64,000 bases of DNA from assembly GCA_033807775.1 (NCBI GenBank), contig CM066322.1, positions 18,341,001-18,405,000 on the forward strand, written 5' to 3'. The position numbers and the translations under genes are program-made. Shown piece by piece: positions 23,649-35,886 of the stretch. Within the stretch, counting starts at the first letter, position 1. Each line of letters starts with the position of its first letter. Origin of the DNA: Saussurea involucrata. Lineage: Eukaryota; Streptophyta; Magnoliopsida; Asterales; Asteraceae. The notes beneath the pieces are model-generated. The model was not told the origin of the DNA and ran no database searches. It worked only from the letters and a program-made list of their open reading frames with translations.

Positions 23649-26600
23649 ATGCTTACGAGTATGGGTTTATGTTCATCAATAATCAGGCTCTCACCATCAA
23701 GGTACACCATCGGCATATTCCATTTGCTTGTGGTAATGTCATTTGTAACCTACAGTCAACTGGTTTTCAGTCAGAGCTCTGCTTCCCCTAGTTTTTGTTC
23801 TTTAAGCAAATCAACGGTTGGCCCCTTCAGAGCTGTAGCATCCAGGTCTTTCATTCTCTCTCTCCAGTTTCTCATTTTTTGTGTCAATTTCTTATCCTCC
23901 ATGCATGTGTTGATGTTTCTCTGCCAATGAATCCACAATTTTCTTTTCTTAAACGGTGTTGTTCTAATAAGTGATGATCTTTTGGACAATATAAACTGCA
24001 CAAACTTGATGTGCAGGTGTCCAAATGGTGCATTAAGACATGGTGTGAAGATGGCCCAAATTACATGTCTTAAAGGCATCATCTGGATGTTTGCTGCACA
24101 AATTGTGTGCAGTGATGACACTTATATATATGTTCTTATATAAATAGCCTGAATCTAGCCGCTCTACTTTTGCTTATTCACAGGCAACTGTTATTTAACG
24201 GTCACAGAGGTTTTTTGCCAGGTATAAATAACACATGGTACTACAAAGATTATGTACATGAATGTGGTCCATTTGTTATTTGTCAACCATTAATGTGGAC
24301 CCCTTTTTTCTTTTTCCTTTTAAATGTTTATACCTTGGTTTTGTTGCAGTAACACGTTCTAACACTGTTAGATGCGCGATGAAATCGTATAAGCTATCCG
24401 ACCTTACACAGACTGAGGTTGACAATCTCAAGGCTCGACCCCGAATAAATTTCTCTTCTATTTTCACTACGGTGAGTCACTTTCTGCTTTTCTTCGGGAA
24501 GGTGTCTTTAAAAAAAACTTGATTATTATATTAGGTTGAACTTTTTATTGGTATATGAACACATGGTGAAAACTGATACTTATTTAATCTCAGGTCCAGC
24601 CCATTGTTGATGATGTTCGCGGCAGAGGTGATGCTGCTGTTAAAGAGTCGGTGCTTCTTATATCTTGTATTTTTATCCATCATGACCAATTGGGATTCAA
24701 CTGTTTTTTATTGAACCATCCCTGTTCATTATGTTTTGCACGCAAATGATGTTTTACGTGCCCTTTTGCAGTTATACTTTACGGTTCGACAAAGTTGAAC
24801 TAGAAAAGATTATTGAAAATGTCAACCAACTTCCAGATCCAGAGGTAATTAATTATAAAAATACACCAAAACATGCATCGTTTTTAATAGCAATCTCTTA
24901 CCTCACAGTTATATATTCTAAAGATCAGTTTTCTAGTGACTATAATAACACTTCTTCATTTTTGGTCTGTGATGTAACTTTCAATATATGTAATATCTAG
25001 AAAAACTTATCTTTAACTCTATTTCAGCTTGATGAAGCTGTTCGTGAATCGTTTGATGTGGCATACAGCAACATCTATGCATTTCATGCTGCACAAAAAC
25101 CAGTTGAGAAAGTTGTTGAGAATATGAAAGTAAGTTGTATGCATTGCACAATTTTTTTGTCCCTGATATTCTGAGTTAAATACTTAAATGTTAATACTGT
25201 TTGTTTGAGTTTTTCAGGGTGTGAGATGTAAACGAGTGGCAAGGAGCATTTCCTCAGTTGGTCTCTATGTTCCAGGAGGCACTGCAGTTTTACCTTCAAC
25301 AGCCCTCATGCTTTCAATTGTAAGAAACGATAATTATATTGATCATTATATCCATAGGCGAAGGATCGTGTGAGAAGTTGAGGTTAACATGAGAAGCATG
25401 AGAAGTGAATCTGAACCACCTTTAATCAAATGCCCTCCCATGAATTGAGGCTTAGAAGGGAATTGATCGAGTGCATCTCAGTGCATCTTATCTCGGTGCA
25501 TCTCATCGTAATGTGCGTCCATTTCTCATCTAACGGTTGATAACCACTTCTCACGTTAACCTCAACTTCTCTCTGGAACCCAACCTTGTATCCATATTAG
25601 TGTAAGTTGACTTTTAGCTTATTGTGTACACCAGCCGGCACAGATTGCTGGGTGTAAAACTATCGTGCTTGCAACTCCTCCTTCTAGCGATGGCAGCATC
25701 TGCAAGGTATTTGTTTCCATCTGAATGAGATAATTACTTAAAGGTCAGTTATACAACTCACTTACAAAATGTAAGAGTGACATCATGTAGGAAGTACTAT
25801 ATTGCGCAAAGAAGGCTGGTGTGACCCACATACTTAAAGCTGGAGGAGCTCAGGTTTTACAACGATAGCTGCCCATTTTTAATTTAATTTTGATGAAATT
25901 GCTTTTTTCCCAGCTAATTGTTGTTTCTTTGAGCGGTATTTCTGATGATCTCTAGTTCTTGTAGGCCATTTCTGCCATGGCCTGGGGAACAGCATCATGT
26001 CCTAAGGTACAAGAATTATGTTTCTCTAGGTCCTGCCATTTGGACCATGATATATCTTATGTTTACATTTTATGTGGTTTAACTGCAAAACTTCATAATG
26101 TTAGGTTGAGAAGATATATGGTCCTGGAAATCAGTATGTGACAGCTGCAAAGATGATTCTCCAAGTACGTTTGTCTCTTAACCATGATCCAATTTGTGGC
26201 GAATACATGATAGTGTAAACAAAAAGGATATATTTATGCTATTGTTAATTGTTCTTGTTTTGACGGAGTTTATATAAAACCTACATTTTTGTATTTTGGC
26301 AGAACAGCGAGGCTATGGTGTCTATTGACATGCCTGCAGGACCATCAGAAGTGCTCGTTATTGCTGACAAATATGCTAATCCTGTTCACATAGCTGCCGA
26401 CCTGCTTTCTCAGGTTACTTTTTGAGTTTATTTTAGTTCCAACAATTCTCTCTGTAAGAAGCAGTTTCTTTCCATTCCTTCTTGACCATGTAAAGTGGAT
26501 GTTTCCTCTAGATACAATTTCTTATATCCAACTCACAAGCTGTCAATGTTAATTGTGGTGGTCGAATAGTGAAATGGTACTCCATTAGGTGGATAATTGC

Positions 26601-27976
26601 TACCCCCCCCCCAAAAAAAAGAGAGAGAGAGAGAAGCTTTTAGACAAAATGGGTCTTTATTTTCCATAATGCTTAATATCATCCTCATGTTCCAACTTTT
26701 CCAATTTCAGGCTGAGCATGGACCAGATAGCCAGGTGGTTCTGGTAGTTGCAGGTGACGGTGTAGACATAAAAGCCATTGATGAAGAAATATCCAAGCAA
26801 TGCAACAGTCTCCCAAGAGGAGAGTTCGCTTTAAAAGCTCTCAGCCACAGCTTCACTGTGTTTGCTCGTGATATGGTAGAGGTTAGTTTTTCTTTTCAGC
26901 ATTTTGTGTGCATCATACAATTTCTAGAACTTATATAAAAAGAGCCCTAGAAAAGGGCATTCTGGTTACAAAGGAGTAACTGTATTCATTGCTCGAAGAC
27001 TCGCCCCTAATTTTGGAAACTTTTATGAATGCAAAAGGACACATACTTCTACCAGAGTTTTCAAATAATGGAGTTAAAATGCATTTCATCTTAAATGTCT
27101 TTTAACCCAAGTGTTTTCATGGAAACGGTATAATTATACATGTAGGAATAACTATTTGAATTCAAGATCAAGAAATTACACGTTTACACGTGTTGCCCCT
27201 TCTTGCTGCATGTGTTCGAACTCTAAACTTAATCTGCAATTGCAACTTTCAGGCAATTACTTTTTCCAACTTGTATGCACCCGAACATCTGATCATTAAT
27301 GTTAAAGACGCGGAGAAGTGGGAAAGCTTTATTGAAAATGCAGGTGAATATCTTGCTGACACTTAAATTTATAATTCTTGCTTTTCAAATCCAATGCTAC
27401 CATAACAAAACCTCGATCTTATCAACCGGTTACATCTGGGTTTTTTTTGGAAGGGTGTCCTAGGCTATGCCTAGACTAATCCCTGGCAAATTATGACTGC
27501 AAACATTCAGTGGCCACAATTGCTGTGTACGCCTGGATTCGAGCCCTAGGCAGATGGGATATTCCACCACATCCCCCAAGGTCTTAACCACTACGCCACA
27601 ACCCTTGTGGTTAACCGGTTACATCTGTTGATCTGCAAAAATAACCCGAAGATAGTACACAACAACCATAATTGGTTCTCGTTTTTGTTATATTTTTGCA
27701 GGGTCTGTATTTTTAGGGCAGTGGACTCCAGAGAGTGTGGGGGACTATGCTAGTGGGACGAATCATGTCCTTCCTACGTATGGGTATGCACGGATGTACA
27801 GCGGGGTGTCTCTCGATTCTTTCCTCAAGTACATAACCATCCAGTCTTTGACAGAGGAAGGGCTTGCGAAGCTTGGTCCTCATGTGGCAACCATGGCTGA
27901 GGTCGAGGGGTTGGATGCTCATAAGAGAGCTGTAACCCTCCGACTTGAAGACATAAAAGCCAGACAGGTTGTATGA
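23649..27976 (+). CDS. HISN8: Histidinol dehydrogenase, chloroplast-targeted
   Basis: The enzyme catalyses the last two steps of histidine synthesis: histidinol to histidinal to histidine, using NAD+ and zinc. Sixteen coding exons are read: 23649-23701, 23771-23845, 24184-24221, 24350-24471, 24594-24646, 24772-24844, 25028-25129, 25218-25319, 25635-25706, 25791-25853, 25965-26006, 26105-26164, 26303-26413, 26711-26881, 27253-27343, 27702-27976. The phases sum to 500 codons. Family blocks include GVRCKRVARSISSVGLYVPGG, GPGNQYVTAAK, SIDMPAGPSEVLVIAD, LLSQAEHGPDSQVVL and TPESVGDYASGTNHVLPT. Residues before MKSYKLSDL (about 65) are Ser/Arg-rich and lack acids, as expected of a plastid transit peptide. 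That part is the least certain: the donor at 23846 is GTCTTT, and ATG 23661 is an alternative start. Exon 5 uses donor GTCGGT. AATAAA lies at 28179. Confidence 0.96.
25357..25588. mobile_element. MITE in HISN8 intron 8, 8-bp TSD
   Basis: The perfect duplication TATCCATA lies at 25349-25356 and 25589-25596. Inverted motifs GAAGTTGAGGTTAAC and GTTAACCTCAACTTCT are near the ends, and the element finishes GGAACCCAACC. An 8-bp duplication suggests a hAT-type origin. A related copy is in intron 5 of the ACR gene at 56537-56699. Confidence 0.85.
26603..26635. repeat. C/A/GA simple repeat in HISN8 intron 13
   Basis: Successive runs of C, A and GA lie close to the 3' part of the intron. Confidence 0.7.
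27439..27612 (-). mobile_element. tRNA-derived SINE in the last HISN8 intron, 15-bp TSD
   Basis: On the minus strand it starts CACAAGGGTTGTGGCGTAGTGG (A-box-like), has B-box-like GGGCTCGAATCC, and ends in an A-run (T-run on the plus strand). The perfect 15-bp duplication AACCGGTTACATCTG flanks it at 27424-27438 and 27613-27627. A second family member is at 50453-50640. Confidence 0.92.
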
Positions 27977-28465
27977 GAGTATCTTCTTGCACCGAATTTG
28001 GGTGTAAGACCGCTCTTTTTGGTGTCGTTTTATGTTTGTAAAACCAGTAAATTAGATTTGTGTTGTTTGTTTCTGTTTTGAAGAATGTTCGTACACGAAT
28101 ACAACCAAACTGGGATAGGTAAAAAAAACCTGCCAGTGTTTTCCAGAGCTGGATTTCCAACGTTTAATATCTGGTGGCAATAAAATTTCTACTTTAGGAG
28201 TTAATTTTTGATAAATATAGTCGTAAAAATCTCACGTCTTATCCTTGTCCACCAATCAAATTAGTATATTTAAATTAAACAAATTTAAAATATATAACAA
28301 TCCAATGTCTTAATTTTATTAGTAGGACATGGATGAGACGTGTGATTTTAAGACAACGCCGATTTTTTTATTGTAGAAGTGTTATTTGGGAGCTTGTAAC
28401 TAAAAGAGAGAAGAGGGAAGTTCATCGCTTTTTCACAAACTTAAATGCTTCAAATTCTAGTCCAG
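27977..28465. other. HISN8 3' UTR and intergenic spacer
   Basis: The 3' UTR probably reaches about 28200, past AATAAA. The rest is AT-rich. Short inverted motifs (CTCACGTCTTA and AGACGTGTGA near 28235 and 28335) hint at a small MITE, but its ends are unclear. Confidence 0.4.
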
Positions 28466-28468
28466 TTA

Positions 28469-29489
28469 GGGGTTGTTTGGTTGGTTTTTCATTAAGTCCT
28501 GTGTGGATATAGATGTCTGTCTGGATTTGTCTGTCTGTCTGGATTCTGATATCTTGTTGTTTGTTTGTCGTGCTGAACAAACGATCTGAACGTCAGAAAT
28601 GACTATTTTACCCTCATTGTCAGAAACACATTTAATACATTTTTAAAAACACGTTTCACACATTTCATACATTTTCAGAAACACATACTTGTTTATACTA
28701 AACCCAATCAATTTTATTTTGAACAACAACTATATTAAAAAATAAACCCACCAAAACATACAACAAAATCCAACCATATGAGCAGCCAACACAGAAACTT
28801 GCACCATGGCAAAATTAAAGGAAATCAATCCTTGTCCACCCACAAAACAAACACCCCAGAAGCATAAAAACAAAAACAACTAGAGGAGCAGCATCAAAAC
28901 CACAGACCGAGAGAGAAGAAAGAGGATGACAATCAAATGTTGTCGGTGTCCCTCTTCCTCATCCTTTCCCATTGGTTGACGGAGGTTGTTCCGGCAGCCA
29001 CTCCCCTATTCAAACCCACCTACAACTCTTTGTTTTCCTTAACCCAAACATCCCTCAAGAACTGGAATTAATTCCATCTAAATCGATATAAACCCACCTG
29101 CAACTCTTTGTTTTCCTCAACCCAAACATCCCTCAAGAACCGGAGAAGAAGGAAGCCACCGGTGGAAGCCGCTGGTGGAAGCTGTCGGTGGAAGCGCCGG
29201 CTGAGAGAAGTGTGTGGAAGCTGTCGCCGCTGCTGCAGGGGGTTTCTTGGTGGTGGGAGACGATAAATGAAAAGGAAATGAGAGATTGGTAAGGTTTTGA
29301 TAGAAAAGTCTTTTTAGGTTTAAGGGGTAAAATTGGAATTATCATGGCTGACCAGATAAAGGGAACCCTCAATAACTTATTCGGTCAGACACTTCATTTT
29401 TCATTAAGCCACTACCAAACACCCCTGTATGGCTGACCGAATAAGCCATACAGGCCATTAAGCTCATTAAGCCAAAAACAAACAGGCCC
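28469..29489. mobile_element. PIF/Harbinger-like non-autonomous element (~1 kb)
   Basis: TTA flanks both ends (28466-28468 and 29490-29492). The left end GGGGTTGTTTGGTTGG pairs imperfectly with the right end AAAAACAAACAGGCCC. The ends are CATTAAG-rich. The interior has a (GTCT)n-like stretch and a 74-bp duplication but no transposase. Confidence 0.65.
29019..29143. repeat. Two-copy tandem repeat, 74-bp period
   Basis: The block from AACCCACCT-CAACTCTTTG to CATCCCTCAAGAAC occurs at 29019-29061 and again about 74 bp later, inside the Harbinger-like element. Confidence 0.8.
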
Positions 29490-29559
29490 TTAGTGTCTTC
29501 TTGTCTATCTTGACTTGTAACTCTGCAATCATCTGCAAGAAGCATGGTCCAAATTAAGT

Positions 29560-29645
29560 CACTTTCTATATCATTAAGCCACTACCAAACAGAATAAGCC
29601 ATGAGTCCCATTAAGCTCATTAAGCTGCTAACAACCAGGCCCTTA
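29560..29645. repeat. Second copy of the Harbinger-like right end
   Basis: TCATTAAGCCACTACCAAAC through CATTAAGCT to CAGGCCCTTAG repeats the sequence at 29400-29492. It is a truncated relative or local duplication. Confidence 0.65.
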
Positions 29646-30201
29646 GTTGAATCAGCCTCAATTCCTCTCTCACTCACGATGAAAGCTAAGAACTTTGCTT
29701 GAAGACAACCTTATACTTTATAGTTGTAATCTATCTTATCCTTTAGGCGTGGATAGGTTCATAGGAGGACTTGGTTAACATAGGAAGGAAAGGCTTAAAC
29801 TAGAAGAGATAAGAAAGGGAATTAGTGCAACAGTCTTGGTAGAAGGCCGAGTTGAAACTCCCTCACGAGTATGCCTGTTGATGACTCAGTGTCCTATCTG
29901 CTCAAGGCCGAGTTGTAGCGGCATTTGCTACATAATCCGCATCTGTTTTATGATTAACCCGTGTGTGTCTTTTCAACAATATCTTTTAATATAACTAGCC
30001 ACATTCACATGGACAATCAAAATGAAACAATGTTTATCTGCATCATTAGATAGCCTTGAAAAAATGACGAAAAAAGTTGTTTCCATAAAATAAATGTCTG
30101 CAATTTCTTCCACTGGTTCCGACGGATCCAGCAGCACCAGCACAGACAATGATACGACTCCCATGGAAGCAGCACATACTTTGATCACAGGCTTATGGTG
30201 T
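29646..30201. other. Intergenic spacer between HISN8-side repeats and MORG1 3' end
   Basis: No gene was recognised. The right part is probably the 3' UTR of the minus-strand WD40 gene. Confidence 0.4.
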
Positions 30202-33081
30202 TCAAGGTTTCCAAACACGTACTGACCCATCCACGGATGCAGTTATCATGCAGCTATCTTCCGGGTGATAACTAACGCTTGTTACCTGCCAACAAATAGA
30301 ACCAAGACAATGTAGCAATAATCAATGTTTCCAAAATATGAGGTATGTAGGCTTTTGAGTGTTTGCAATTCTTAACAAGATCCTAATCCAAATTTACCTA
30401 TTTGCCCGTTAACAAATTCATGTTGGTCTACAATTATTGTTCAAGTTACCATTAAGAGAACCTTACCACTGAGGAGTGAGCACGGAAACTTGAAACCACC
30501 AATGCATCCACCAGATCCCAGAAAAAAAGATGCCCATCTTCTGATCCACCAACTATATGGGCATCTGTGTTTGTAAGACAGCAATCCATTTTGAATGACT
30601 GGCGAACAAAAGCCAATGGTTAGCTACATCAAGAGCCTGATACAAGGCAACCAAATTAGTTGAGAATAAAATAACCGATTCTTCCATTTGTTTCTACAAT
30701 AATCTTTAGATGTATAAGAAAGGGCGGAAACTAGAGACGTAAACATTCTGAAAGCAGATAGTTTGATAATATGTAAGCAAGTCACGATCACTAGTGTTTT
30801 TATTTTATTTTAATCATACCTTGCATGTATGGCCTTTATATTCTTGTAGTAATTCACCAGTAGTTCTGCAAAGCAAAAGAGCGGTCAGCATACAACCATC
30901 CTTTCAGTTAATCACGTATTCACGTGTGAAGAAAAAGAATACAAATACAAATTTACCGGTCCATAAGCCGCAAAGTAGAATCCAGACAACTAGCTAGTAC
31001 ACAGTTACCATCATTTGATAGAGAGATACAGTTGACAGGTTGCCCCAAGTCATCAGACAATTCTCTGAAAAGGGAACAAAATAATACAAAATGGGTTTAA
31101 AACAAAGATGCCAAGTACAAGAATCAAACCTCTTTCACAAGAAATCAATGAAAATTGTCAAATGCTGCAATATAACCAGTGAGAATAAATCAAGGAAAAA
31201 AAGCATTGAAGGGGTATCATGATCATGTCGACTATCACACATACCTACCAATTCGAATGTCAAATGTGCGTACAGTTCCGTCAACACTTCCAGCAATGAT
31301 TTCAGTTTTGGTTAAACAAACAGACATGACGCTGTCTAGAAAGGTGTCAATGATCTGCGGATTAATTAAAACAGCCAGTTGAATAAGATTTGTTCTGAAC
31401 TTCTGAGTTATCACTATAAAGCATTTACAGGAAAAAGAAAGAAACCTGAATTGGCTCGGTGCTGTGAGATCTACAGTCCCAGGCACGCACTGAACGGTCA
31501 TACCCTGCTGATACAACTACAGATGCATATTCATTGAACTTTACAGCATTCACCTGCTCAATACGGTGGAATATGAACTCGGCAAAACTTGTAATATGCA
31601 ATAAAAAAACAAATGGAAATAAAGATTGAGTTGACATACGTATATTAAACTATTATTTCATACATACAACTTAATCCATACGGAGGTTAATGGATAAAAG
31701 AAAAAGAAAAACAGCCCCTGAATGTAACAGATTGCCTGTAGGTCAAAGTTAACAAATGCAGAATATGACAGGCAGAAGAACAGTTGAGAAAATAACATTG
31801 AGAAAATAGCATACTTATACTCTCACAATCATACTTCCTTTCTATTCATATATCATCGAATTAACTAACATAAATCAACAAAATGATGTAAATGTTGTGA
31901 GATTATAAATATATGATTGATAAATCTCTTTGTTGGGGTATCCAATTAAACAACGATGATGGCTGGTTTCATGGTTTATAATGATACTTGGTGTAATTGA
32001 TAAATCTTTTTTGTTGGGGTGTCGAATTGAAAGAACAATGATGGTTGATTTCAGGGTTTGATAACGATACATTGTGTAATTGTGGTTGCTACTTGAGATC
32101 CCCTTGAGCATAATTAATTCCACAGATGCTGGTTAAACTACCAACATATTTTCATACCTCACTGTCGTGGCCTCGAAACTTTCGGATCACACGACCAGTT
32201 GATACATCCCAATAGAAGACTTGCCGATCACCACCACATGAACATATTTTTGAATTATCACTACAATAAAGTCACATAAGATAAGTTAACTGGCATGAAA
32301 AGAGTAAGCAAAGAAATAACTCATAGCAAGAACGAAGGACCCAGTAATAAGGTACAAACAGAACCCGATAATCCTGAAAAACCATATATGAACATGTTAA
32401 TACCCAAAAACAAACCATAAATCACAAAAAATATACTCCCTCAACTCTGCAATTGGAATCGATTACTCAAGAACATTGAGTCGTTTTCATGGACTAATTA
32501 TGGAAGGTAGGGTGTTAAGTATCAATGTATCATTCAAATTAACACCACTGTTAATCAGAAGGAAAAATTGGGTCTCTTGGGTAGTTTACCACGCCAAATT
32601 GACCATTGTTAACATTTGATATACCTACTTATTATTGATCATGCTTCATATGCCAACTGCATGTAAAATCAAAGCTAGCAGCAAATTTGAGTCTACACAC
32701 GGAAGCAATTGTATTGATCATAATTTCCTATTCTAGATTAGAGCTAGGGTTAACGAGAATTTAAACAAAAAAAACGAACAAGTTCTGGAAGAAGAATTAT
32801 AAAACAAATAATCGGTTTACAAAGAGGAAAGTGTAGGTGCATTTATAAACACAACTAATAACCAAACCTTACGCTGTAACGTGGACGTCACGAACTTCAC
32901 GACCATGGGACTTGTAGGTCTTGATATGAATACCCCGGTGAGGATTCCAAAGGCGAATAGTCCGATCTTTGCCTCCGGTAAGGCAATAATTGCCATCTCC
33001 ATTAAACCTCGCCGCTAAAACTGCACCTTCATGCCCCTTCAAGACGTTCGCCTCCTTCTTCGGTAAATCTTCGGTGCTCAT
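30202..33081 (-). CDS. MORG1: WD40-repeat protein MORG1 (WDR83 homologue)
   Basis: Eight exons on the minus strand: 33081-32873, 32260-32158, 31553-31446, 31354-31245, 31064-30957, 30865-30820, 30598-30467, 30285-30202. Phases are consistent and give 299 residues. It starts MSTEDLPKKEANVLKGHEGAVL and ends SVDGSVRVWKP. About seven WD repeats are visible with GH/WD signatures, for example DRTIRLWN, DRQVFYWDVSTG, DRSVRAWD, DGTVRTFD, STLRLMD, DGHLFFWD and DGSVRVWKP, enough for one beta-propeller. Animal MORG1/WDR83 is a scaffold for the ERK cascade and also associates with the spliceosome; the plant role is less defined. Length and exon content match plant orthologues, and no break is seen. Confidence 0.95.
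31915..32085. repeat. Two-copy tandem duplication (~82 bp) in MORG1 intron 2
   Basis: ATTGATAAATCT-TTGTTGGGG is followed by TATCC or TGTCG, then ACGATGATGG or ACAATGATGG, and the block repeats once. It lies between exon 3 and exon 2 of the gene. Confidence 0.7.
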
Positions 33082-34037
33082 TTCCCTCCGGCGACCACCG
33101 TCACTGCTTAGCCTTCACTCAGGACTGGAGTCAGGACCGGCCTAGTGATCCTGATGAAATTTGGGTCGAAGTTTTCTTAGGGTCTTGTTGGTTTGAAACC
33201 AGGCCCCAAAATTAGCCCAATAGAAAATGTAGGTGAGCCGTGAGCCCGTGAGCGTGTATAAATGTATGATGGTTAAATTACAGATGTCAAAAAGGCCGAA
33301 AAAGATTGGGATCGATAAAGGGATGTTTTATTCATCAAGTGTTTATTGAGTCACTTTAGTTTATCTTATCACAATAAAAATTAAGAATCTTATCCGGTAA
33401 AAGTGATGACAATGGTCGATAGTCTTACTCGGTAATGAGAGTGACGACTCTTACCCAGTAAACGTTTATTGGATAAAAATGTTGCATATGTTTCATTTTA
33501 ATGACTAAAATCTTACCCGGTAAATTAAGTTTAAGTGTTGATTTTTACCGATAAATACTGATCTAATAGGCGTTGGGTGTATGGCCTATAAGTCTTATCT
33601 CAGTTCAGTCAAGCCTTAACGACCAAAATTTGGTGGTAGGCTAGGGCCTATGCCAGAAAAACTTGAAAAGGTTCGATTAAACCTAAAAAGATAAAATTAT
33701 ACTTTTTTTTCAGTCTCAAATCTTGATATTGATATAAAAGTCCTAATCTTCTTCTTCTCATAGAAAATGAATTTGTAAGACACGCACCGTATGCATCTTT
33801 TAGCTTATATCAAGTGATTAAAACAAGTTATGGATATTTGGTATCCCTATAGCATTGTTATTTTATTTTTATACAAATAAAATAAAAGAGATGTTTTTAT
33901 GAATTATCATAACACTAATCGAGATCCAAATTTTGTAATTACATTTAAAGATGCATAAAGTCGGTTCACGACTAATAGATTTGGTACTTTTAATCCTAAT
34001 TGGTTCTATACTTCTATCTAATTTTCTATTAATTTTA
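33082..34037. other. MORG1 upstream region with a degenerate MITE
   Basis: 33360-33600 has scattered TTACC-GGTAA boxes like the element at 22386-22670 and is probably an old copy of it. The rest is AT-rich and shows no gene. Confidence 0.45.
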
Positions 34038-34404
34038 GGGTGTTTGGTTGGGGTATTGAGGGGTAAGGAATGAGAATGATAATAAAAACAGTTGTTTGGT
34101 TTGATATACTATAATGAAATCATTACCCCAAACCCATTAATTTCCATTCCTGACCAAATTGGGGGGAATGAAAATTTTATTCCCGATTAGTCATTTTTTT
34201 CTCATACGTACCTTCATTTCTCGATGTTGAATGATTTTTTTTCACGTTGGACGTCACATATTTGTATTTAAAGATTTATATAAAAAAATTATTAATTATA
34301 TTGGTTTAACCAAACAGCATCAATGGAATGCTCATTCCTATTCCCATTCTCCTGCATTTTCATTTTCATTTTCATTCATATTCCTTAAAATGGACCAAAC
34401 GCCC
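34038..34404. mobile_element. MITE, 'GGGCGTTTGG' family, copy 2 (inverted)
   Basis: The element begins GGGTGTTTGGTTGGGGTATT and ends ATGGACCAAACGCCC. It is the reverse-complement relative of 21944-22321 across its full length. Confidence 0.8.
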
Positions 34405-34638
34405 TCTTATACTTATATAACAACGTTACATAGATGTTATTGATTCGAATGGATTATTATAGTTACTTTTTCGAGTAAACATATATACAAGAAAAGGAAT
34501 TCAATTTGTGCTATCTTCAGCTTTCAGATCTTTGAATATTCAATCCATTCGATTTTTCAAAGTATTAATCTTTCGTATTGAATTTTTGATAATAAGTAAC
34601 AAATATTGTAATCTCTAAAATGGATTAACTATTGAAAA

Positions 34639-35069
34639 CATGGACGGACCTAAGGAAGGGCGAACGGTGTCACGTGCCACCGTATTATATCTCCGACGAA
34701 GGGTACAAAATTTTGGTTTTGTGAAGGTGGAACCGTATCGTTTTAGGAGGTGCTACCGTATTTATTTGGATTTTGGAAGTGCAATCGTACCTCGTAATCA
34801 ACCCAAAAACCCAAAAAATTCTTGAAATCAACCAAAAAACCTAAAAAACTCTTGAAATCAATCAAAAATACCGAAAAGGTCTCTCAAAATGGATTAAAAA
34901 AAACTTAAAAATCAAGCCAAAAACTTTAAAAATCTCTCGAAACGCCGAAATTTGGCTAAAAACACATCGGCCGATATTGAACGTTGGTGAAAAAGATACA
35001 CATGTCGATAAAAAAACGTATGAAAAATATATAATGTCATCGTATAAAAAAGTTTCTAGGTCCGTTCCT
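34639..35069. mobile_element. MULE-type MITE, 'GGACGGACCT' family, copy A
   Basis: Ends CATGGACGGACCT and AGGTCCGTTCCT form inverted repeats. The flanks TATTGAAAA and AATTGAAAA (34630-34638 and 35070-35078) agree at 8 of 9 positions, consistent with a Mutator-type 9-bp duplication. A related copy is at 46155-46580. Confidence 0.8.
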
Positions 35070-35078
35070 AATTGAAAA

Positions 35079-35507
35079 TGTATGTAATTATTTTAGAAAA
35101 TTTGATTATTGATGACTTGATTCTTAATTTTGAAGAATTTGAAGGAAAAAGAATTGCTATAATTACACAATAATTGGTTATTTGTCTTAAGATTGCACCC
35201 AACTTCTATTTTGTTATCATAAGTTCCAAGAAATGAGAAATGATATATACCAAGAAGACAATCAAATTCAAAAGAATAAAAAATGAAAGAATTTGGTGCA
35301 AAACCTAATACTAAAAAATATTGTTATTATCTCTAATTTTACGTTTTCGTCATTTTTGGAAATAAATTATTATTTCAATAAGAATTTATGCAAATATCTT
35401 ACGTATTTATATAAAGTCTATTTTCAGATTAATTCTTTTAAGTAAATAAAGATCCTTTATAGAAAGAAAAAAAATTAAAAATCAAGTTTACATAAATATA
35501 TAGACAT
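35079..35507. other. AT-rich intergenic spacer
   Basis: No gene or clear element was seen. Confidence 0.5.
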
Positions 35508-35510
35508 TTA

Positions 35511-35883
35511 GAGCATCTCCAACATCTTCTTCATTTTCTCCAAAATGGAGAACATGGGGATTTTGAGGTAACGTTTTGCTCCAAAAGCTTCCTCAAAACT
35601 ATCCCCAAAATAGAAAAAGTATGAGAGAACCAGTTTTCTCCAAATATGGAGATAACTCCAAAAATGATTACTAGATGAAAACACCAATAGAAATTTTTGA
35701 AAATAAATATTTAGAGAGAGAAATAATATTTTAATAGATGAATGCAATATTTTAATATTATAATCAGTATTTGTTTATCCAAAATGAAGAATCTGTTGGA
35801 GATAGATGTAATTTTTTTAGAAATTTTGACTTTTCATTCTTTTGTTTGGAAAAATTTTAAAGAATTTGTTGGAAATGATGCTC
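35511..35883. mobile_element. MITE with 'GAGCATCTCCAACA' ends, TTA TSD
   Basis: The left end GAGCATCTCCAACATCTTC pairs with the right end TTGTTGGAAATGATGCTC. TTA flanks both sides (35508-35510 and 35884-35886). This is a widespread plant MITE type related to PIF/Harbinger. Confidence 0.75.
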
Positions 35884-35886
35884 TTA

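Noticed and set aside
29973..30230. 85-codon minus-strand frame at the 3' end of MORG1
   Set aside because: It overlaps the final WD40 exon in another frame and continues into the 3' UTR; the conserved frame ends SVRVWKP at 30202.
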